DNA from: UKL13-2 sp031414695
Lineage (GTDB): Bacteria; Pseudomonadota; Gammaproteobacteria; Burkholderiales; Usitatibacteraceae
Direction of reading: 5' to 3'
DNA length: 64,000 nt
Assembly: GCA_031414695.1 (NCBI GenBank)
Contig: JANNWG010000030.1
Span: 1 to 64,000 of the forward strand
Below, one piece after another: positions 9,089 to 17,596 of the stretch (its first letter is position 1; each line of letters starts with the position of its first letter). The notes beneath the pieces are model-generated. The model had not been told where the DNA came from. It was given only the letters and a program-made list of their open reading frames with translations, and did not search any database. The position numbers and the translations under genes were made by a program.

Positions 9089-10236
9089 TTTCTACGGCGT
9101 CTTTTTTTTCATCTTTAGATGCCGCCATGATGGCGCGAGCGATACAGCTAGCGGAGCGTGGCCGTGCAGTCACTACGCCAAACCCATTTGTAGGCTGTGT
9201 GATCGTTAAAAATGGTCGCATTATCGGAGAAGGCTATACGCGTGCTGGAGGGCGCCCTCATGCCGAAGCCGACGCACTCGCGAATTGCACAGAATCCCCT
9301 GAAGGCGCGACCGTTTATTGCACCTTAGAGCCATGCGCACACCATGCGACTTCGCGCGGACCAGCCTGTTCTGAATTATTGGTGGAGGCAAAAGTGGCAC
9401 GTGTGGTATCCGCGCTGCACGACCCATTTGAAGGCGTGGATGGTAAAGGTCACGCGCGATTACGTGAAGCTAGTATCACGCTCGATATTGGCTTAATGGA
9501 AGTGGAAGTTAGAAAGCAATTAAAGGCATTTTTGGCGCGCGTAACTCGCGGCAGACCTTACGTCACGCTCAAAATTGCCGCCAGCCTCGATGGCAAAACA
9601 GCACTGAATAATGGTGAATCAAAATGGATAACCTCGGCTGAATCACGTCGTGATGTACACGCCATGCGGCGTGATGCCTGCGCGATACTAACGGGTATTG
9701 GCACTGTGTTGGCGGATAACCCCGCGCTCACTGTGCGTGATGTAGATTGCGCGCGTCAACCGCTACGCGTAGTGCTCGATAATCAATTGGTAATTGCCGA
9801 TGGCATGGCAATTTTGCAGGGTGGCAACACCATGATTGTCACGACCACAAACAATCCAACCCGCGCCGCCGAACTTGCCGCACAGGGCGTGCAAGTTACC
9901 CAAGTCGCGCAGGTCAAAAGCGGCGAAGCCAGCAGCGGCAAAATTGATTTACCCGCAATGATGCAAATGCTCGGCGCAAAAAAACTCAACAGCATCATGG
10001 TCGAGACTGGGGCTAAATTAAATGCTTCCCTCATCCATGCCAATGTTGTCGATGAAATTATTTTATACATTGCACCTAGCATCTTAGGCGACAATGCCAA
10101 GGGTCTTTTCGCGTTACCTGAATTACAGAATTTGGAAGAAAAAATACAACTGAAATTTACCGATGTCAGGCAGGTAGGCGCAGATATTAAAATTACCGCC
10201 GCGGTCGTTAAAACTACGGCCATCAACACTACTTAG
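9085..10236 (+). CDS. ribD: Bifunctional riboflavin deaminase/reductase RibD
   Basis: A 383-aa two-domain enzyme of riboflavin synthesis. The N-terminal deaminase domain shows the zinc signature HAEADAL near residue 54 and CTLEPCAHH near residue 80. The C-terminal reductase domain starts around residue 150 (RPYVTLKIAASLDGKTAL) and contains the NADPH-binding VETGAKLNASLI. Together they convert the GTP cyclohydrolase II product to 5-amino-6-ribitylaminouracil phosphate. It overlaps nrdR by 4 nt and is followed 8 nt later by ribE, so nrdR-ribD-ribE is one transcription unit. Confidence 0.97.
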   Translation: MISTASFFSSLDAAMMARAIQLAERGRAVTTPNPFVGCVIVKNGRIIGEGYTRAGGRPHAEADALANCTESPEGATVYCTLEPCAHHATSRGPACSELLVEAKVARVVSALHDPFEGVDGKGHARLREASITLDIGLMEVEVRKQLKAFLARVTRGRPYVTLKIAASLDGKTALNNGESKWITSAESRRDVHAMRRDACAILTGIGTVLADNPALTVRDVDCARQPLRVVLDNQLVIADGMAILQGGNTMIVTTTNNPTRAAELAAQGVQVTQVAQVKSGEASSGKIDLPAMMQMLGAKKLNSIMVETGAKLNASLIHANVVDEIILYIAPSILGDNAKGLFALPELQNLEEKIQLKFTDVRQVGADIKITAAVVKTTAINTT

Positions 10237-10244
10237 GCATAACC

Positions 10245-10862
10245 ATGTTCACAGGCATTATCGAATCAACTGGCATTATCGAAAAAGCAGAATCGTCAGA
10301 CGCTAATCTGCAACTCACCATCAACGCGCCCAAGCTAGGTTTACATCAAGTGGCGATTGGTGACTCCATCGCCGTTAGCGGCTGCTGTTTAACTGTAATC
10401 GCTAAGACACAAGAGTCCTTCACCGTTGATGTCTCTAACGAAACATTAGCGCTCACCACGGGCTTAAAACTCGGCGCACAGGTCAACTTAGAAAAATCGC
10501 TTCGCTATGGCGACAGACTCGGCGGGCATTTAGTCAGCGGCCACATTGATGGCATCGGCACAGTGCGTGCTATCGAAGACCTAGGCGCATCATGGCGGCT
10601 CGACATTGAAGCGCCAAATTCACTCGCTAAATTTGTCGCGCGTAAAGGCTCAGTCGCCGTCAACGGCATATCCCTCACCGTTAATACCGTCACCGATTTG
10701 CCCAATGGCAACTGCGCCTTCGAAATCAACATCATCCCTCACACCTTCCAAGTCACCACCATTCGTGGACTCAATAGCGGCGGCAAAGTGAATTTGGAAA
10801 TTGATTTGCTGGCGCGGTATTTAGAGCGGATGACGAGTGTGGCGGAGCAGCGGTTACTGTAA
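10245..10862 (+). CDS. ribE: Riboflavin synthase, alpha subunit
   Basis: A 205-aa protein with two tandem lumazine-binding (barrel) domains, beginning MFTGIIESTG and repeating the pattern from about residue 98 (VSGHIDGIGTV). It dismutates two 6,7-dimethyl-8-ribityllumazine molecules to riboflavin. Conserved GDSIAVSGCCLTV and SVAVNGISLTV segments are present in the two halves. In related betaproteobacteria ribBA follows directly; here a 4.5-kb accessory segment intervenes, so the second half of the pathway must be transcribed separately or by long read-through. Confidence 0.96.
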   Translation: MFTGIIESTGIIEKAESSDANLQLTINAPKLGLHQVAIGDSIAVSGCCLTVIAKTQESFTVDVSNETLALTTGLKLGAQVNLEKSLRYGDRLGGHLVSGHIDGIGTVRAIEDLGASWRLDIEAPNSLAKFVARKGSVAVNGISLTVNTVTDLPNGNCAFEINIIPHTFQVTTIRGLNSGGKVNLEIDLLARYLERMTSVAEQRLL

Positions 10863-10906
10863 ATAAAAACAGGTGTAGAATCCTTTTTAATTTCTAAGGG
10901 TTCGCA

Positions 10907-11761
10907 ATGACAAAAAACGAGATAGCAACACTAGGCGCACTAGGTGGTGAGCGTTTTGAAGACCTGCGCCAAACAAATGATTACGGCGCGCAATATTGGA
11001 GCGCACGCGATCTACAGCCGATGCTTGGATACAGCCAGTGGCGTCGCTTTGAGGATGCTGTCAAGCGGGCGATGACGTCATGTGATACCTCTGGAAACGA
11101 TAGCAAAAACCATTTTGCCGGCATCGGCAAAATGGTTGACTTAGGTTCCGGTAGCAAGCGTGAAGTTGAGGACTACCAACTATCGCGCTTCGCCTGCTAT
11201 TTAATTGCTCAAAACGGTGACCCGCGCAAACCAGAAATCGCCCAAGCCCAAAAATACTTTGCCATTCAAACCAGACGACAAGAATTAAACGAAAAAGCCG
11301 CTGCTGATATAGAACGGCTGGAACTGCGTAAGCAAACCAGCGAAGAATTCAAAGCACTCTCAGGTGCAGCACAAGATGCAGGCGTGCAATCAAAAATGTT
11401 TGGCGTCTTTCATGATGCAGGCTATAAAGGGCTTTACGGTGGCCTCGGTGGTGCCGCAATCAAAGCACGAAAAGCAATTCCCGACAAAGATAATTTACTC
11501 GATCGCATGAATGCAACCGAGCTTGCCGCCAATCAATTTCGCATGACACAAACACGCGACAAGCTTACTCGTGAAGCGATTCATAACCAATCGCAAGCAA
11601 TACAAGTCCACGAAAAAGTAGGCAAAGAAGTCCGCGATGCCATCAAGCGTATTGGCGGGACATTGCCTGAGCAGATACCACCTGCGGAACATATTAAAGC
11701 GGTGGAAAAGCGCATTAAGTTATCAGCGCCAGCTTCCAAGCTAAGCTTGGTACGGCACTAA
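10907..11761 (+). CDS. dinD: DNA-damage-inducible protein D (DinD-like)
   Basis: A 284-aa protein matching DinD: N-terminal Bro-N-like region (YWSARDLQPMLGYSQWRRFEDAV), then EDYQLSRFACYLIAQNGDPRKPEIAQAQKYFA, and a helical charged C-terminal half with KMFGVFHDAGYKGLYGGLG. E. coli DinD is SOS-induced and inhibits RecA-mediated strand exchange. I see no CTGT-N8-ACAG LexA site in the 44 nt upstream; AAGGG near 10897 can serve as ribosome site. It ends 1 nt before the unknown 764-aa gene, so the two form an operon placed inside the riboflavin operon. DinD homologues are often carried on variable islands, which fits a transferred block. Confidence 0.88.
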   Translation: MTKNEIATLGALGGERFEDLRQTNDYGAQYWSARDLQPMLGYSQWRRFEDAVKRAMTSCDTSGNDSKNHFAGIGKMVDLGSGSKREVEDYQLSRFACYLIAQNGDPRKPEIAQAQKYFAIQTRRQELNEKAAADIERLELRKQTSEEFKALSGAAQDAGVQSKMFGVFHDAGYKGLYGGLGGAAIKARKAIPDKDNLLDRMNATELAANQFRMTQTRDKLTREAIHNQSQAIQVHEKVGKEVRDAIKRIGGTLPEQIPPAEHIKAVEKRIKLSAPASKLSLVRH

Positions 11762-11762
11762 T

Positions 11763-14057
11763 ATGAACACACTTAGCGTAAACGTCCGTTACCGCCCAAT
11801 TCGTATTGGCTGGTGTGTTCGTGCAGACGACTTTGTGGCGCTACGTAAAGCGTTAAGACTTACTTTCACGATGTGGGGTGGTAGATACAACCCTGTCATT
11901 CCAATTGATGACTTTGCAACTGCTGATGCACTGATTCGCTTGTTTCGAGTTGACGTACTGTTACCTGTCTGCGATGACGAAGAGGTTAAAACGTTTATCA
12001 AGCGCTTCCCACATCTACCAAACCCATTTTTTAATGATGAGTTGTTCATTCAAAGTGGAAACGGCACGCGTAGCCCACAAATTTTAGATATTTATCACCC
12101 TATACGCCGCCTCCATAAGGAGCAATTCAAAAATAATCCATCACCTACTACAGCGGTGACAATTTTTGTATGGCACGAGGACGATCCACTTGCTGATGTC
12201 CTACTTGCAAGTTTAGGTGCAGTGCCAGCAGTTGAAATAGTCGGTACGGATTATCTTGCCCTACTCAAGCAACAGTTTTCAGCCAATACAGTTGCCGTAT
12301 CAGCGCAGGATCCGATCCCACAGCTTTCTCGGAATGGATGGACGGTTTCTACATACAGTCGTGCATTTCTTCAGCAACACCATTCTGTTCAAAATAATTT
12401 GGGTCATCCCGGAATTTACGTTGGAAGTTCAAGCGACTTTAACGATCTGACTGCCTTTTGGAATTTACGGGCGACGAATACATCGCTGATGTTTTATGAT
12501 CCTAAGCAAGCAACGAGATTACAGCCAGCAATATTGAATTGGCTCGACACTATTCGCGCGCTACCTAAAGGTCGGTTCGAATCAGACAATACAATCGCTA
12601 TTTGGTACAAAGAAGGCATCTCAATCCCAGACGTTGCTATGTTTGGGCAAGGATTAAGTCTGTGCACAGACGGCGGTGAGACATGGAATGGGCTTAATGT
12701 AAAAGCACCATACATGTATTTTTCAGAGGGCACTGCACTTGCTGCTATTGGCGAAAACACCGATGGGTTGCCAAGTATTTCATTTCAGCTTCCACCAAAG
12801 CCGTTCAATGAAATAACTAGACTATTCGATCAACATTTAGTTGTATCTGTTGACCCTGGAATTGGGTTGTTTGGCAATGAACGAGCAACCCTTCACACAC
12901 CATACATACCTGATCTCAACGAATATTATGGACGAGAGCACTACTTTGACTGGAACAAAGCTAGAGCAGAGCTGGATGGTGTTGGAATCATTAGCAGTGC
13001 AAGCAGCGCTAATTTAACCCTTGTTGCGCTCGATGTGGTTGAGCTGATTCAAGGTATTTTTTCGTCTGTGGGAATTGATGCGCAACCTAGCAAGCCAGGA
13101 TTGATTGCTACACAGCTAATTCGTCAAATGGGCGGGATACAGAAGTGCCGGGTATTCAAGATTGCTGGAGTGCGAGAACTAATTAGGAAATACGGCCCTG
13201 AGCACTCATTCAATCGTAGCGGCGCTAAGCAAACAATACGTGGCAGTGTAGATGCGAATAGTCAGGTTGCGACGTTTGATGCATACAAAGGTCTTCACAT
13301 CGAACCGCGTACCAGAGCAGCTTATCTAACTGTTGACGCTGTTCTCGCACATCTCCTTAAACGGGGCATTTTTCGTGCTGGCCTCAAGTCTGATTGCCCA
13401 AGATGCAAATTGGAGTTTTGGACATCGCTTGACGATGTGAGAACCGAGGCTACGTGTGAATACTGCGGTCACAAGTTCAACATCACACCATATTTGAAAG
13501 ACAGGGATTGGGCATTTCGGCGTACTGGCTTGTTCGGAAAAAATGACCATCAGGAAGGCGCCATTCCAGTTTTATTGACACTTCAGCAGCTACATACAGT
13601 TGGTCGCTCACAAGAAATGCTGTTTACAACAGCGCTTCAGCTCAAACCGAAGGCTGCAGCTATTGAAGAATGTGAGACTGACTTCGTTGTGATGGTTAAA
13701 AACCCGCGTGAGGGAAAGATCGATATTGCGATTGGTGAGTGCAAAACCAAAGGTGAAATTAGTGATGATGATATAAAAAAACTTCAAGCCGTTGCTAATG
13801 CTTTCCCAGGCGAACGGTTTAACGTGTACATCATCTTTTCGAAACTCAGTGCATTCACTACTGAGGAATTAAGCCGAATACATCTGCTTAATAAGAATCA
13901 CAGACGTGTCATTCTTTTCACGGATCGAGAACTTGAGCCGTATCATTTATATGAGCGAACAGCCGATGAATTTAGTATTGACCACTACGCAGTTAGTTTT
14001 GAAGATATGGCCTTGATTACAGAGCAGGTATTTTTATCGCCAAACACAACCACTTGA
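11763..14057 (+). CDS. Unknown 764-aa protein with zinc ribbon and possible nuclease-like C-terminus
   Basis: I do not recognise this family. Visible parts: an N-terminal alpha/beta region (about 1-200, with WGGRYNPVIPIDD near residue 38), a long middle region to about 530, and a four-cysteine zinc ribbon CPRC near 544 and CEYC near 565. The C-terminal alpha/beta segment contains DIAIGECKTKGEI near residue 654, where the Asp and the E-x-K (ECK) resemble a PD-(D/E)XK nuclease core. No membrane segments or signal peptide are seen. It begins 1 nt after dinD, so the pair is probably cotranscribed. Codon use looks more AT-rich than the flanking rib genes. A defence or DNA-repair role is a reasonable guess from context only. 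Confidence 0.8.
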   Translation: MNTLSVNVRYRPIRIGWCVRADDFVALRKALRLTFTMWGGRYNPVIPIDDFATADALIRLFRVDVLLPVCDDEEVKTFIKRFPHLPNPFFNDELFIQSGNGTRSPQILDIYHPIRRLHKEQFKNNPSPTTAVTIFVWHEDDPLADVLLASLGAVPAVEIVGTDYLALLKQQFSANTVAVSAQDPIPQLSRNGWTVSTYSRAFLQQHHSVQNNLGHPGIYVGSSSDFNDLTAFWNLRATNTSLMFYDPKQATRLQPAILNWLDTIRALPKGRFESDNTIAIWYKEGISIPDVAMFGQGLSLCTDGGETWNGLNVKAPYMYFSEGTALAAIGENTDGLPSISFQLPPKPFNEITRLFDQHLVVSVDPGIGLFGNERATLHTPYIPDLNEYYGREHYFDWNKARAELDGVGIISSASSANLTLVALDVVELIQGIFSSVGIDAQPSKPGLIATQLIRQMGGIQKCRVFKIAGVRELIRKYGPEHSFNRSGAKQTIRGSVDANSQVATFDAYKGLHIEPRTRAAYLTVDAVLAHLLKRGIFRAGLKSDCPRCKLEFWTSLDDVRTEATCEYCGHKFNITPYLKDRDWAFRRTGLFGKNDHQEGAIPVLLTLQQLHTVGRSQEMLFTTALQLKPKAAAIEECETDFVVMVKNPREGKIDIAIGECKTKGEISDDDIKKLQAVANAFPGERFNVYIIFSKLSAFTTEELSRIHLLNKNHRRVILFTDRELEPYHLYERTADEFSIDHYAVSFEDMALITEQVFLSPNTTT

Positions 14058-14172
14058 TTAATTAATAAGCAGACATTGATGGCAAATGGCTGGCAACGGG
14101 TATCAACGCTAGCTAGAGAATGGCTCATTTGGCATCTTCAGGTATTACACATGTTGTGGCTGCTCATCAGGC

Positions 14173-14209
14173 TTGAAAGCACTGTAAAAACGGTTATACT
14201 GGTATAACC
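14173..14209 (+). promoter_or_regulatory. Promoter with palindromic operator abutting the PIN toxin start
   Basis: A -35-like TTGAAA (14173-14178) and -10 TATACT (14195-14200) are separated by 16 bp. The -10 lies inside a perfect palindrome GGTTATAC-TG-GTATAACC (14192-14209), which touches the toxin ATG at 14210. The predicted start of transcription is within about 3 nt of that ATG, so the toxin message would be nearly or fully leaderless. The palindrome is a natural site for the ribbon-helix-helix antitoxin. Confidence 0.65.
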
Positions 14210-14632
14210 ATGAAAATTGTTTTAGACACATCAGTTCTAGTTGCAGCGGCGCGTTCAAGGAACGGCGCAAGCTTTCAGTTGGTATCACAACTGCCGTCAC
14301 GTAAATTTGAAATTGTGCTGACCATTGCGCTTTATATGGAATGGCAAGCGGTGCTGACTAGGCATGAACATTTGCCGAATGGTGCAGTAGCTGAGGAAGC
14401 ACTCGCGTTTTTACGCTACTTGGTCTCAATCGCACATTTGCAAGATGTACATTTTTTATGGCGGCCATTTTTGCGCGATCCGGACGATGACATGGTGGCG
14501 GAATGCGCTGTGTCTGGAGGCTGCCAATATCTTGTGACGCATAACATCAAAGACTTTCGCCGCTTAGAAGCACTCAATATTCAAATTGTTACGCCCGCTC
14601 AATTTTTGACGATCTTAAGGAGCACATCATGA
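14210..14632 (+). CDS. PIN-domain toxin of a toxin-antitoxin pair
   Basis: A 140-aa PIN-domain protein of the COG1569 type. The first acidic residue is in MKIVLDTSVLVAA (Asp6), a conserved Glu is in the helix around residue 44, and the C-terminal acidic cluster DPDDDMVAECA is followed by YLVTHNIKDFRRLEAL, the usual last strand. PIN toxins are magnesium-dependent ribonucleases. The first catalytic Asp sits only five residues from the start, so a later start is not possible, and there is no Shine-Dalgarno before ATG 14210. It overlaps the antitoxin gene by 4 nt, toxin first, the reverse of classical vapBC but usual for this subgroup. Confidence 0.85.
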   Translation: MKIVLDTSVLVAAARSRNGASFQLVSQLPSRKFEIVLTIALYMEWQAVLTRHEHLPNGAVAEEALAFLRYLVSIAHLQDVHFLWRPFLRDPDDDMVAECAVSGGCQYLVTHNIKDFRRLEALNIQIVTPAQFLTILRSTS

Positions 14633-14874
14633 CCGCATTAACCATTCGCCTACCGAATTCAGTTCATCAAAAAATCAAAGAACTCGCTGAACGTGATGAT
14701 ATATCCGTTAATCAATTCATTGCCAGCGCAGCGGCTGAAAAAATGGCTTCCGTCATGACGCTTGACTATCTTAAGGCCGAAGCCTTGCGTGGTAAGCGTT
14801 GCGACTTTGAACGCTATCTCAGCATGGTGCCTGATGATGCCGTGACTGATTCTGACCGGCTTGATAAGCAGTGA
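14629..14874 (+). CDS. Ribbon-helix-helix antitoxin partner of the PIN toxin
   Basis: An 81-aa protein whose first 45 residues (LTIRLPNSVHQKIKELAERDDISVNQFIASA) form a ribbon-helix-helix DNA-binding motif of the HicB/Arc type. The acidic C-terminal tail probably wraps the toxin. It has a strong ribosome site AAGGAG (6 nt spacing), unlike the toxin. The overlap ATGA with the toxin stop suggests coupled translation. Likely roles: neutralise the PIN ribonuclease and repress the operon by binding the palindrome at 14192-14209. Confidence 0.82.
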   Translation: MTALTIRLPNSVHQKIKELAERDDISVNQFIASAAAEKMASVMTLDYLKAEALRGKRCDFERYLSMVPDDAVTDSDRLDKQ

Positions 14875-15427
14875 ATTGTCAAACTGACGCAAGCAATCGT
14901 CAAAGGCAAAAGGTAGTTAGATTATTTTCGGTATGCGGGTATTTTGGAACCTACCATTGATTATCAAAAGCACAGAGGTTGACTGATAATTTTGCTTCAA
15001 CAATCACCTCGCGATGTCATTGAGTTAGCTCAGACTTAGGGCGAAAAGGCTGCCGAAAGGTAGTCTTTTCATATTTGCGAATTAGGCTTTTGGATAAAGC
15101 GATATATGTGCACAGTTATCACAATACGTGCCTACAAAAAACCAGCAAGCATGCCGCTGCATTGGTACAACACATCACGTGAGCATGGTTTATATGCACA
15201 GTTCATATGGCTGACCTTGCCATGGCACGGGCTGTTTGTGTTAGTCAGCAGCACTAAATTGGTACGCATTAAACAAACATCGTCAGCAGCGCCTAAGGTC
15301 GGTAAAATGTTGGTTTAGTCGTGTGAATATTTGAAAGTAAAACACTAACATTAGCAACCACTTTCAGCAATATTCGCCCCAAAACGCCCGCCAATATTAG
15401 ACTTTTCACTTTTATCAAAACACCATA
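14875..15427. other. Gap between the toxin-antitoxin pair and ribBA
   Basis: No convincing gene is seen. A hairpin at 15044-15069 (AAAAGGCTGCC/GGTAGTCTTTT with a GAAA loop and two G-U pairs) could end transcription of the island. The right end holds an interspersed repeat copy (15339-15407) directly before ribBA. I looked for an FMN riboswitch here and did not find its conserved core. Confidence 0.6.
15339..15407 (+). repeat. Interspersed repeat, copy R1 (before ribBA)
   Basis: About 69 bp sharing roughly 77 per cent identity by hand alignment with the copy inside the aldehyde dehydrogenase gene (33663-33731). The best shared blocks are CAGCAATA and AAAACGCCCGCC. It also resembles copies near brnA/brnT at 39973 and 40763. 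It marks the right edge of the accessory island that splits the riboflavin operon. Confidence 0.75.
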
Positions 15428-16576
15428 ATGACAATCTCCACCACCCAAGAAATCATCAACGACATTCGCCAAGGCAAGATGGTTGTACTTGTTGACGCCG
15501 AAGACCGTGAAAACGAGGGCGACATCGTGATGGCGGCGGATTTTGTGACGCCGGAGGCGATTAACTTTATGGCACGTCATGCGCGTGGGTTGATTTGTAT
15601 GCCGATTACCGAGGCACATGCGGATCAGCTCAATATTGCGCCGATGGTGGCGGTGAATCGCACCTCGCACGGCACGGCCTTTACGGTCTCCATTGAGGCG
15701 GCGACTGGCGTCAGTACGGGCATTTCAGCCGCCGACCGGGCGCGCACGGTGCGCGCGGCGACGGCTAAAAATGCGAAGGCGGATGACATTGTGCAGCCGG
15801 GGCATATTTTTCCGTTGACCGCCAAGAACGGCGGCGTGCTGATGCGTGCGGGTCACACTGAGGCAGCGTGTGATTTGGCGTCGCTCGCGGGGCTATCGGC
15901 TGCGGGCGTGATTTGCGAAATTTTGAATGAAGATGGCTCGATGTCACGTTTGCCGGATTTGATCCCATTCGCAAAAACACATGGTTTAAAAATCGGCACG
16001 ATTGCCGATTTGATTCGCTATCGTTCTATAAACGAGACGTTAGTGGAGGCTGTGGCAACACGTGAAGTCGATACGCCGTATGGTGCATTCACGCTACATT
16101 TATTCAAAGACAAAACGGCGAATGATATGCATATGGCGTTAACGCGCGGCGTGATTAAACCAGACGTGCCGATATTGACACGTGTACATCAGCCATTTAC
16201 GGGCGCAGATTTTTTTGAGTTTGAAAACGGCCGTCACGCGTATTCGGTGGGTGAGGCGATGCGAATGATTGCGCTTGAAGGTAACGGCGTGATTATTCTT
16301 TTACGTGGTGAAGAAGACGCGCAGTCGCTGCTAGATCGCTTTACGCTGACCCCTGCTGAAGCCAAAGCAAAAAAACCTGCAAAGTGGGATCCTCGCATGC
16401 ACGGCATTGGCGCGCAGATTTTGCGTTCACTTCAGGTGCGTAAAATGCGCGTCATGTCGTGGCCTAAAAATATCCCTTCTATGGCAGGTTTTGACTTAGA
16501 AGTGGTGGAGTATGTGCCGCCACAAACAGCTAAAAAATCAGAATCAACAACAGACAGAAAATTGAAAGTGGTATGA
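15428..16576 (+). CDS. ribBA: Bifunctional RibB (DHBP synthase)/RibA-like protein
   Basis: A 382-aa fusion. Residues 1-205 are 3,4-dihydroxy-2-butanone-4-phosphate synthase with the active-site DAEDRENEGD near residue 20 and the RAGHTEAACDLASL motif near residue 141. The C-terminal half (from about 210) is the GTP cyclohydrolase II-like domain. The zinc-ligand cysteines of functional RibA (C-x10-C-x-C in the GCxTGDxxxSxRCDC region) are not visible; the corresponding stretch reads LLRGEEDAQSLL and so on. As in many proteobacterial RibBA proteins, the second domain is therefore probably not an active cyclohydrolase. It overlaps ribH by 4 nt. Confidence 0.93.
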   Translation: MTISTTQEIINDIRQGKMVVLVDAEDRENEGDIVMAADFVTPEAINFMARHARGLICMPITEAHADQLNIAPMVAVNRTSHGTAFTVSIEAATGVSTGISAADRARTVRAATAKNAKADDIVQPGHIFPLTAKNGGVLMRAGHTEAACDLASLAGLSAAGVICEILNEDGSMSRLPDLIPFAKTHGLKIGTIADLIRYRSINETLVEAVATREVDTPYGAFTLHLFKDKTANDMHMALTRGVIKPDVPILTRVHQPFTGADFFEFENGRHAYSVGEAMRMIALEGNGVIILLRGEEDAQSLLDRFTLTPAEAKAKKPAKWDPRMHGIGAQILRSLQVRKMRVMSWPKNIPSMAGFDLEVVEYVPPQTAKKSESTTDRKLKVV

Positions 16577-17040
16577 ATAAATTAGCATCCTCACTAAATG
16601 GTAATGGCCTTCACATTGGCCTAGTACAAAGTCGTTTTAACGAACCCATCGTTAATCAAATGGTATCTGCCTGTGTGGCCGAGTTGATTCGTCTTGGTGT
16701 GAGTGAAAGCAATATTGATCACGTCAGTGTGCCCGGCGCGCTTGAAATTCCGCTTGCATTGCAGACTATGGCGATGACAAATAATTACGACGCACTGATT
16801 GCTATCGGCGCGGTAATACGCGGTGAGACCTATCATTTTGAAGTGGTATCAAATGAAGCGTGTCGTGGCGTGACGGATGTTTCGCTTGAGACCGGTATGC
16901 CGATTGCCAATGGCATTCTCACCGTAAATACGGATGAAGAAGCGCTGGCGCGCGTGGCCGAAAAAGGTGCTGATTGCGCTAAGGTGGCGGTGGAGATGGC
17001 GAATTTATTGAGCACGCTTGCAAACAAGGATGCGTCATGA
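16573..17040 (+). CDS. ribH: 6,7-dimethyl-8-ribityllumazine synthase
   Basis: A 155-aa lumazine synthase that condenses the pyrimidine from RibD with 3,4-dihydroxy-2-butanone 4-phosphate. Family motifs: IGLVQSRFNEPIVNQM near the N-terminus, VPGALEIPLA near residue 55, and IGAVIRGETYHFEVVSNE near residue 77 with the catalytic His. It overlaps ribBA and nusB by 4 nt each, so translation is coupled across the three genes. Confidence 0.97.
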   Translation: MNKLASSLNGNGLHIGLVQSRFNEPIVNQMVSACVAELIRLGVSESNIDHVSVPGALEIPLALQTMAMTNNYDALIAIGAVIRGETYHFEVVSNEACRGVTDVSLETGMPIANGILTVNTDEEALARVAEKGADCAKVAVEMANLLSTLANKDAS

Positions 17041-17549
17041 GCAATAAATCCCCACGCCGCCGCTCACGTGAATTTGCCTTACAAGCGTTATACGCATGGC
17101 AAATCAATCAACAATCTTGGTCGGATATTGATAAACAATTTGCCTTGGCCGATGGCTTTGATAAAGCCGATGCGGCGCTGTTCAAAACGATTAGCAAAGG
17201 AGTCATTAACGAGTTTGATGCACTATCCGTTGCTATCACGCCGCACTTAGATCGTAGCTGGGCAGAAGTAAGTCCGATTGAAAAAGCCATCATGCTTATT
17301 GGTGCCTTTGAGCTATCACATACGCTTGAGACGCCGTATCGCGTCATCATCAATGAAGCCATTGAATTAGCCAAATCATTCGGCGGCACTGATGGACATA
17401 AGTACGTTAATGGCGTGCTTGATAAATATGCGATTCATGTTCGCGCTGAGGAAGTTGGCGAGCCGCCAGTAATGAAAGAGCGCGTCACGCGTAAATCTGC
17501 TTCGCCAGTTGTGGTGACGAAAAAAGTACCAAAGAAAATTGTGAGTTGA
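17037..17549 (+). CDS. nusB: Transcription antitermination factor NusB
   Basis: A 170-aa all-helical RNA-binding protein starting with a basic segment (SPRRRSREFALQALYAWQ) that contacts boxA RNA, and ending the conserved core with TPYRVIINEAIELAKSFGGTDGHKYVNGVLDK. It works with NusE/S10 in rRNA antitermination. About 30 extra basic residues follow the conserved core (from residue 140), longer than the roughly 140-aa E. coli protein; similar tails are known in betaproteobacteria. It overlaps ribH by 4 nt. Confidence 0.96.
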   Translation: MSNKSPRRRSREFALQALYAWQINQQSWSDIDKQFALADGFDKADAALFKTISKGVINEFDALSVAITPHLDRSWAEVSPIEKAIMLIGAFELSHTLETPYRVIINEAIELAKSFGGTDGHKYVNGVLDKYAIHVRAEEVGEPPVMKERVTRKSASPVVVTKKVPKKIVS

Positions 17550-17596
17550 TTGTTGGCTCGCTATTTCGCGACGTGTACAACGATCATTCTATTCAA

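Noticed and set aside
15106..15318. A 70-codon frame in the island gap
   Set aside because: No ribosome site, no recognised similarity, and it runs toward a repeat copy; more likely noncoding.
14875..15427. FMN riboswitch before ribBA
   Set aside because: The conserved FMN-element core (such as the GGGNNGGGTGAAATTCCC-like helix) is not present here or before ribD.
17546..17596. TTG start for thiL overlapping the nusB stop
   Set aside because: Although it would give a coupled overlap, ThiL families begin at the EFNLIAKHF region, so ATG 17597 fits better.
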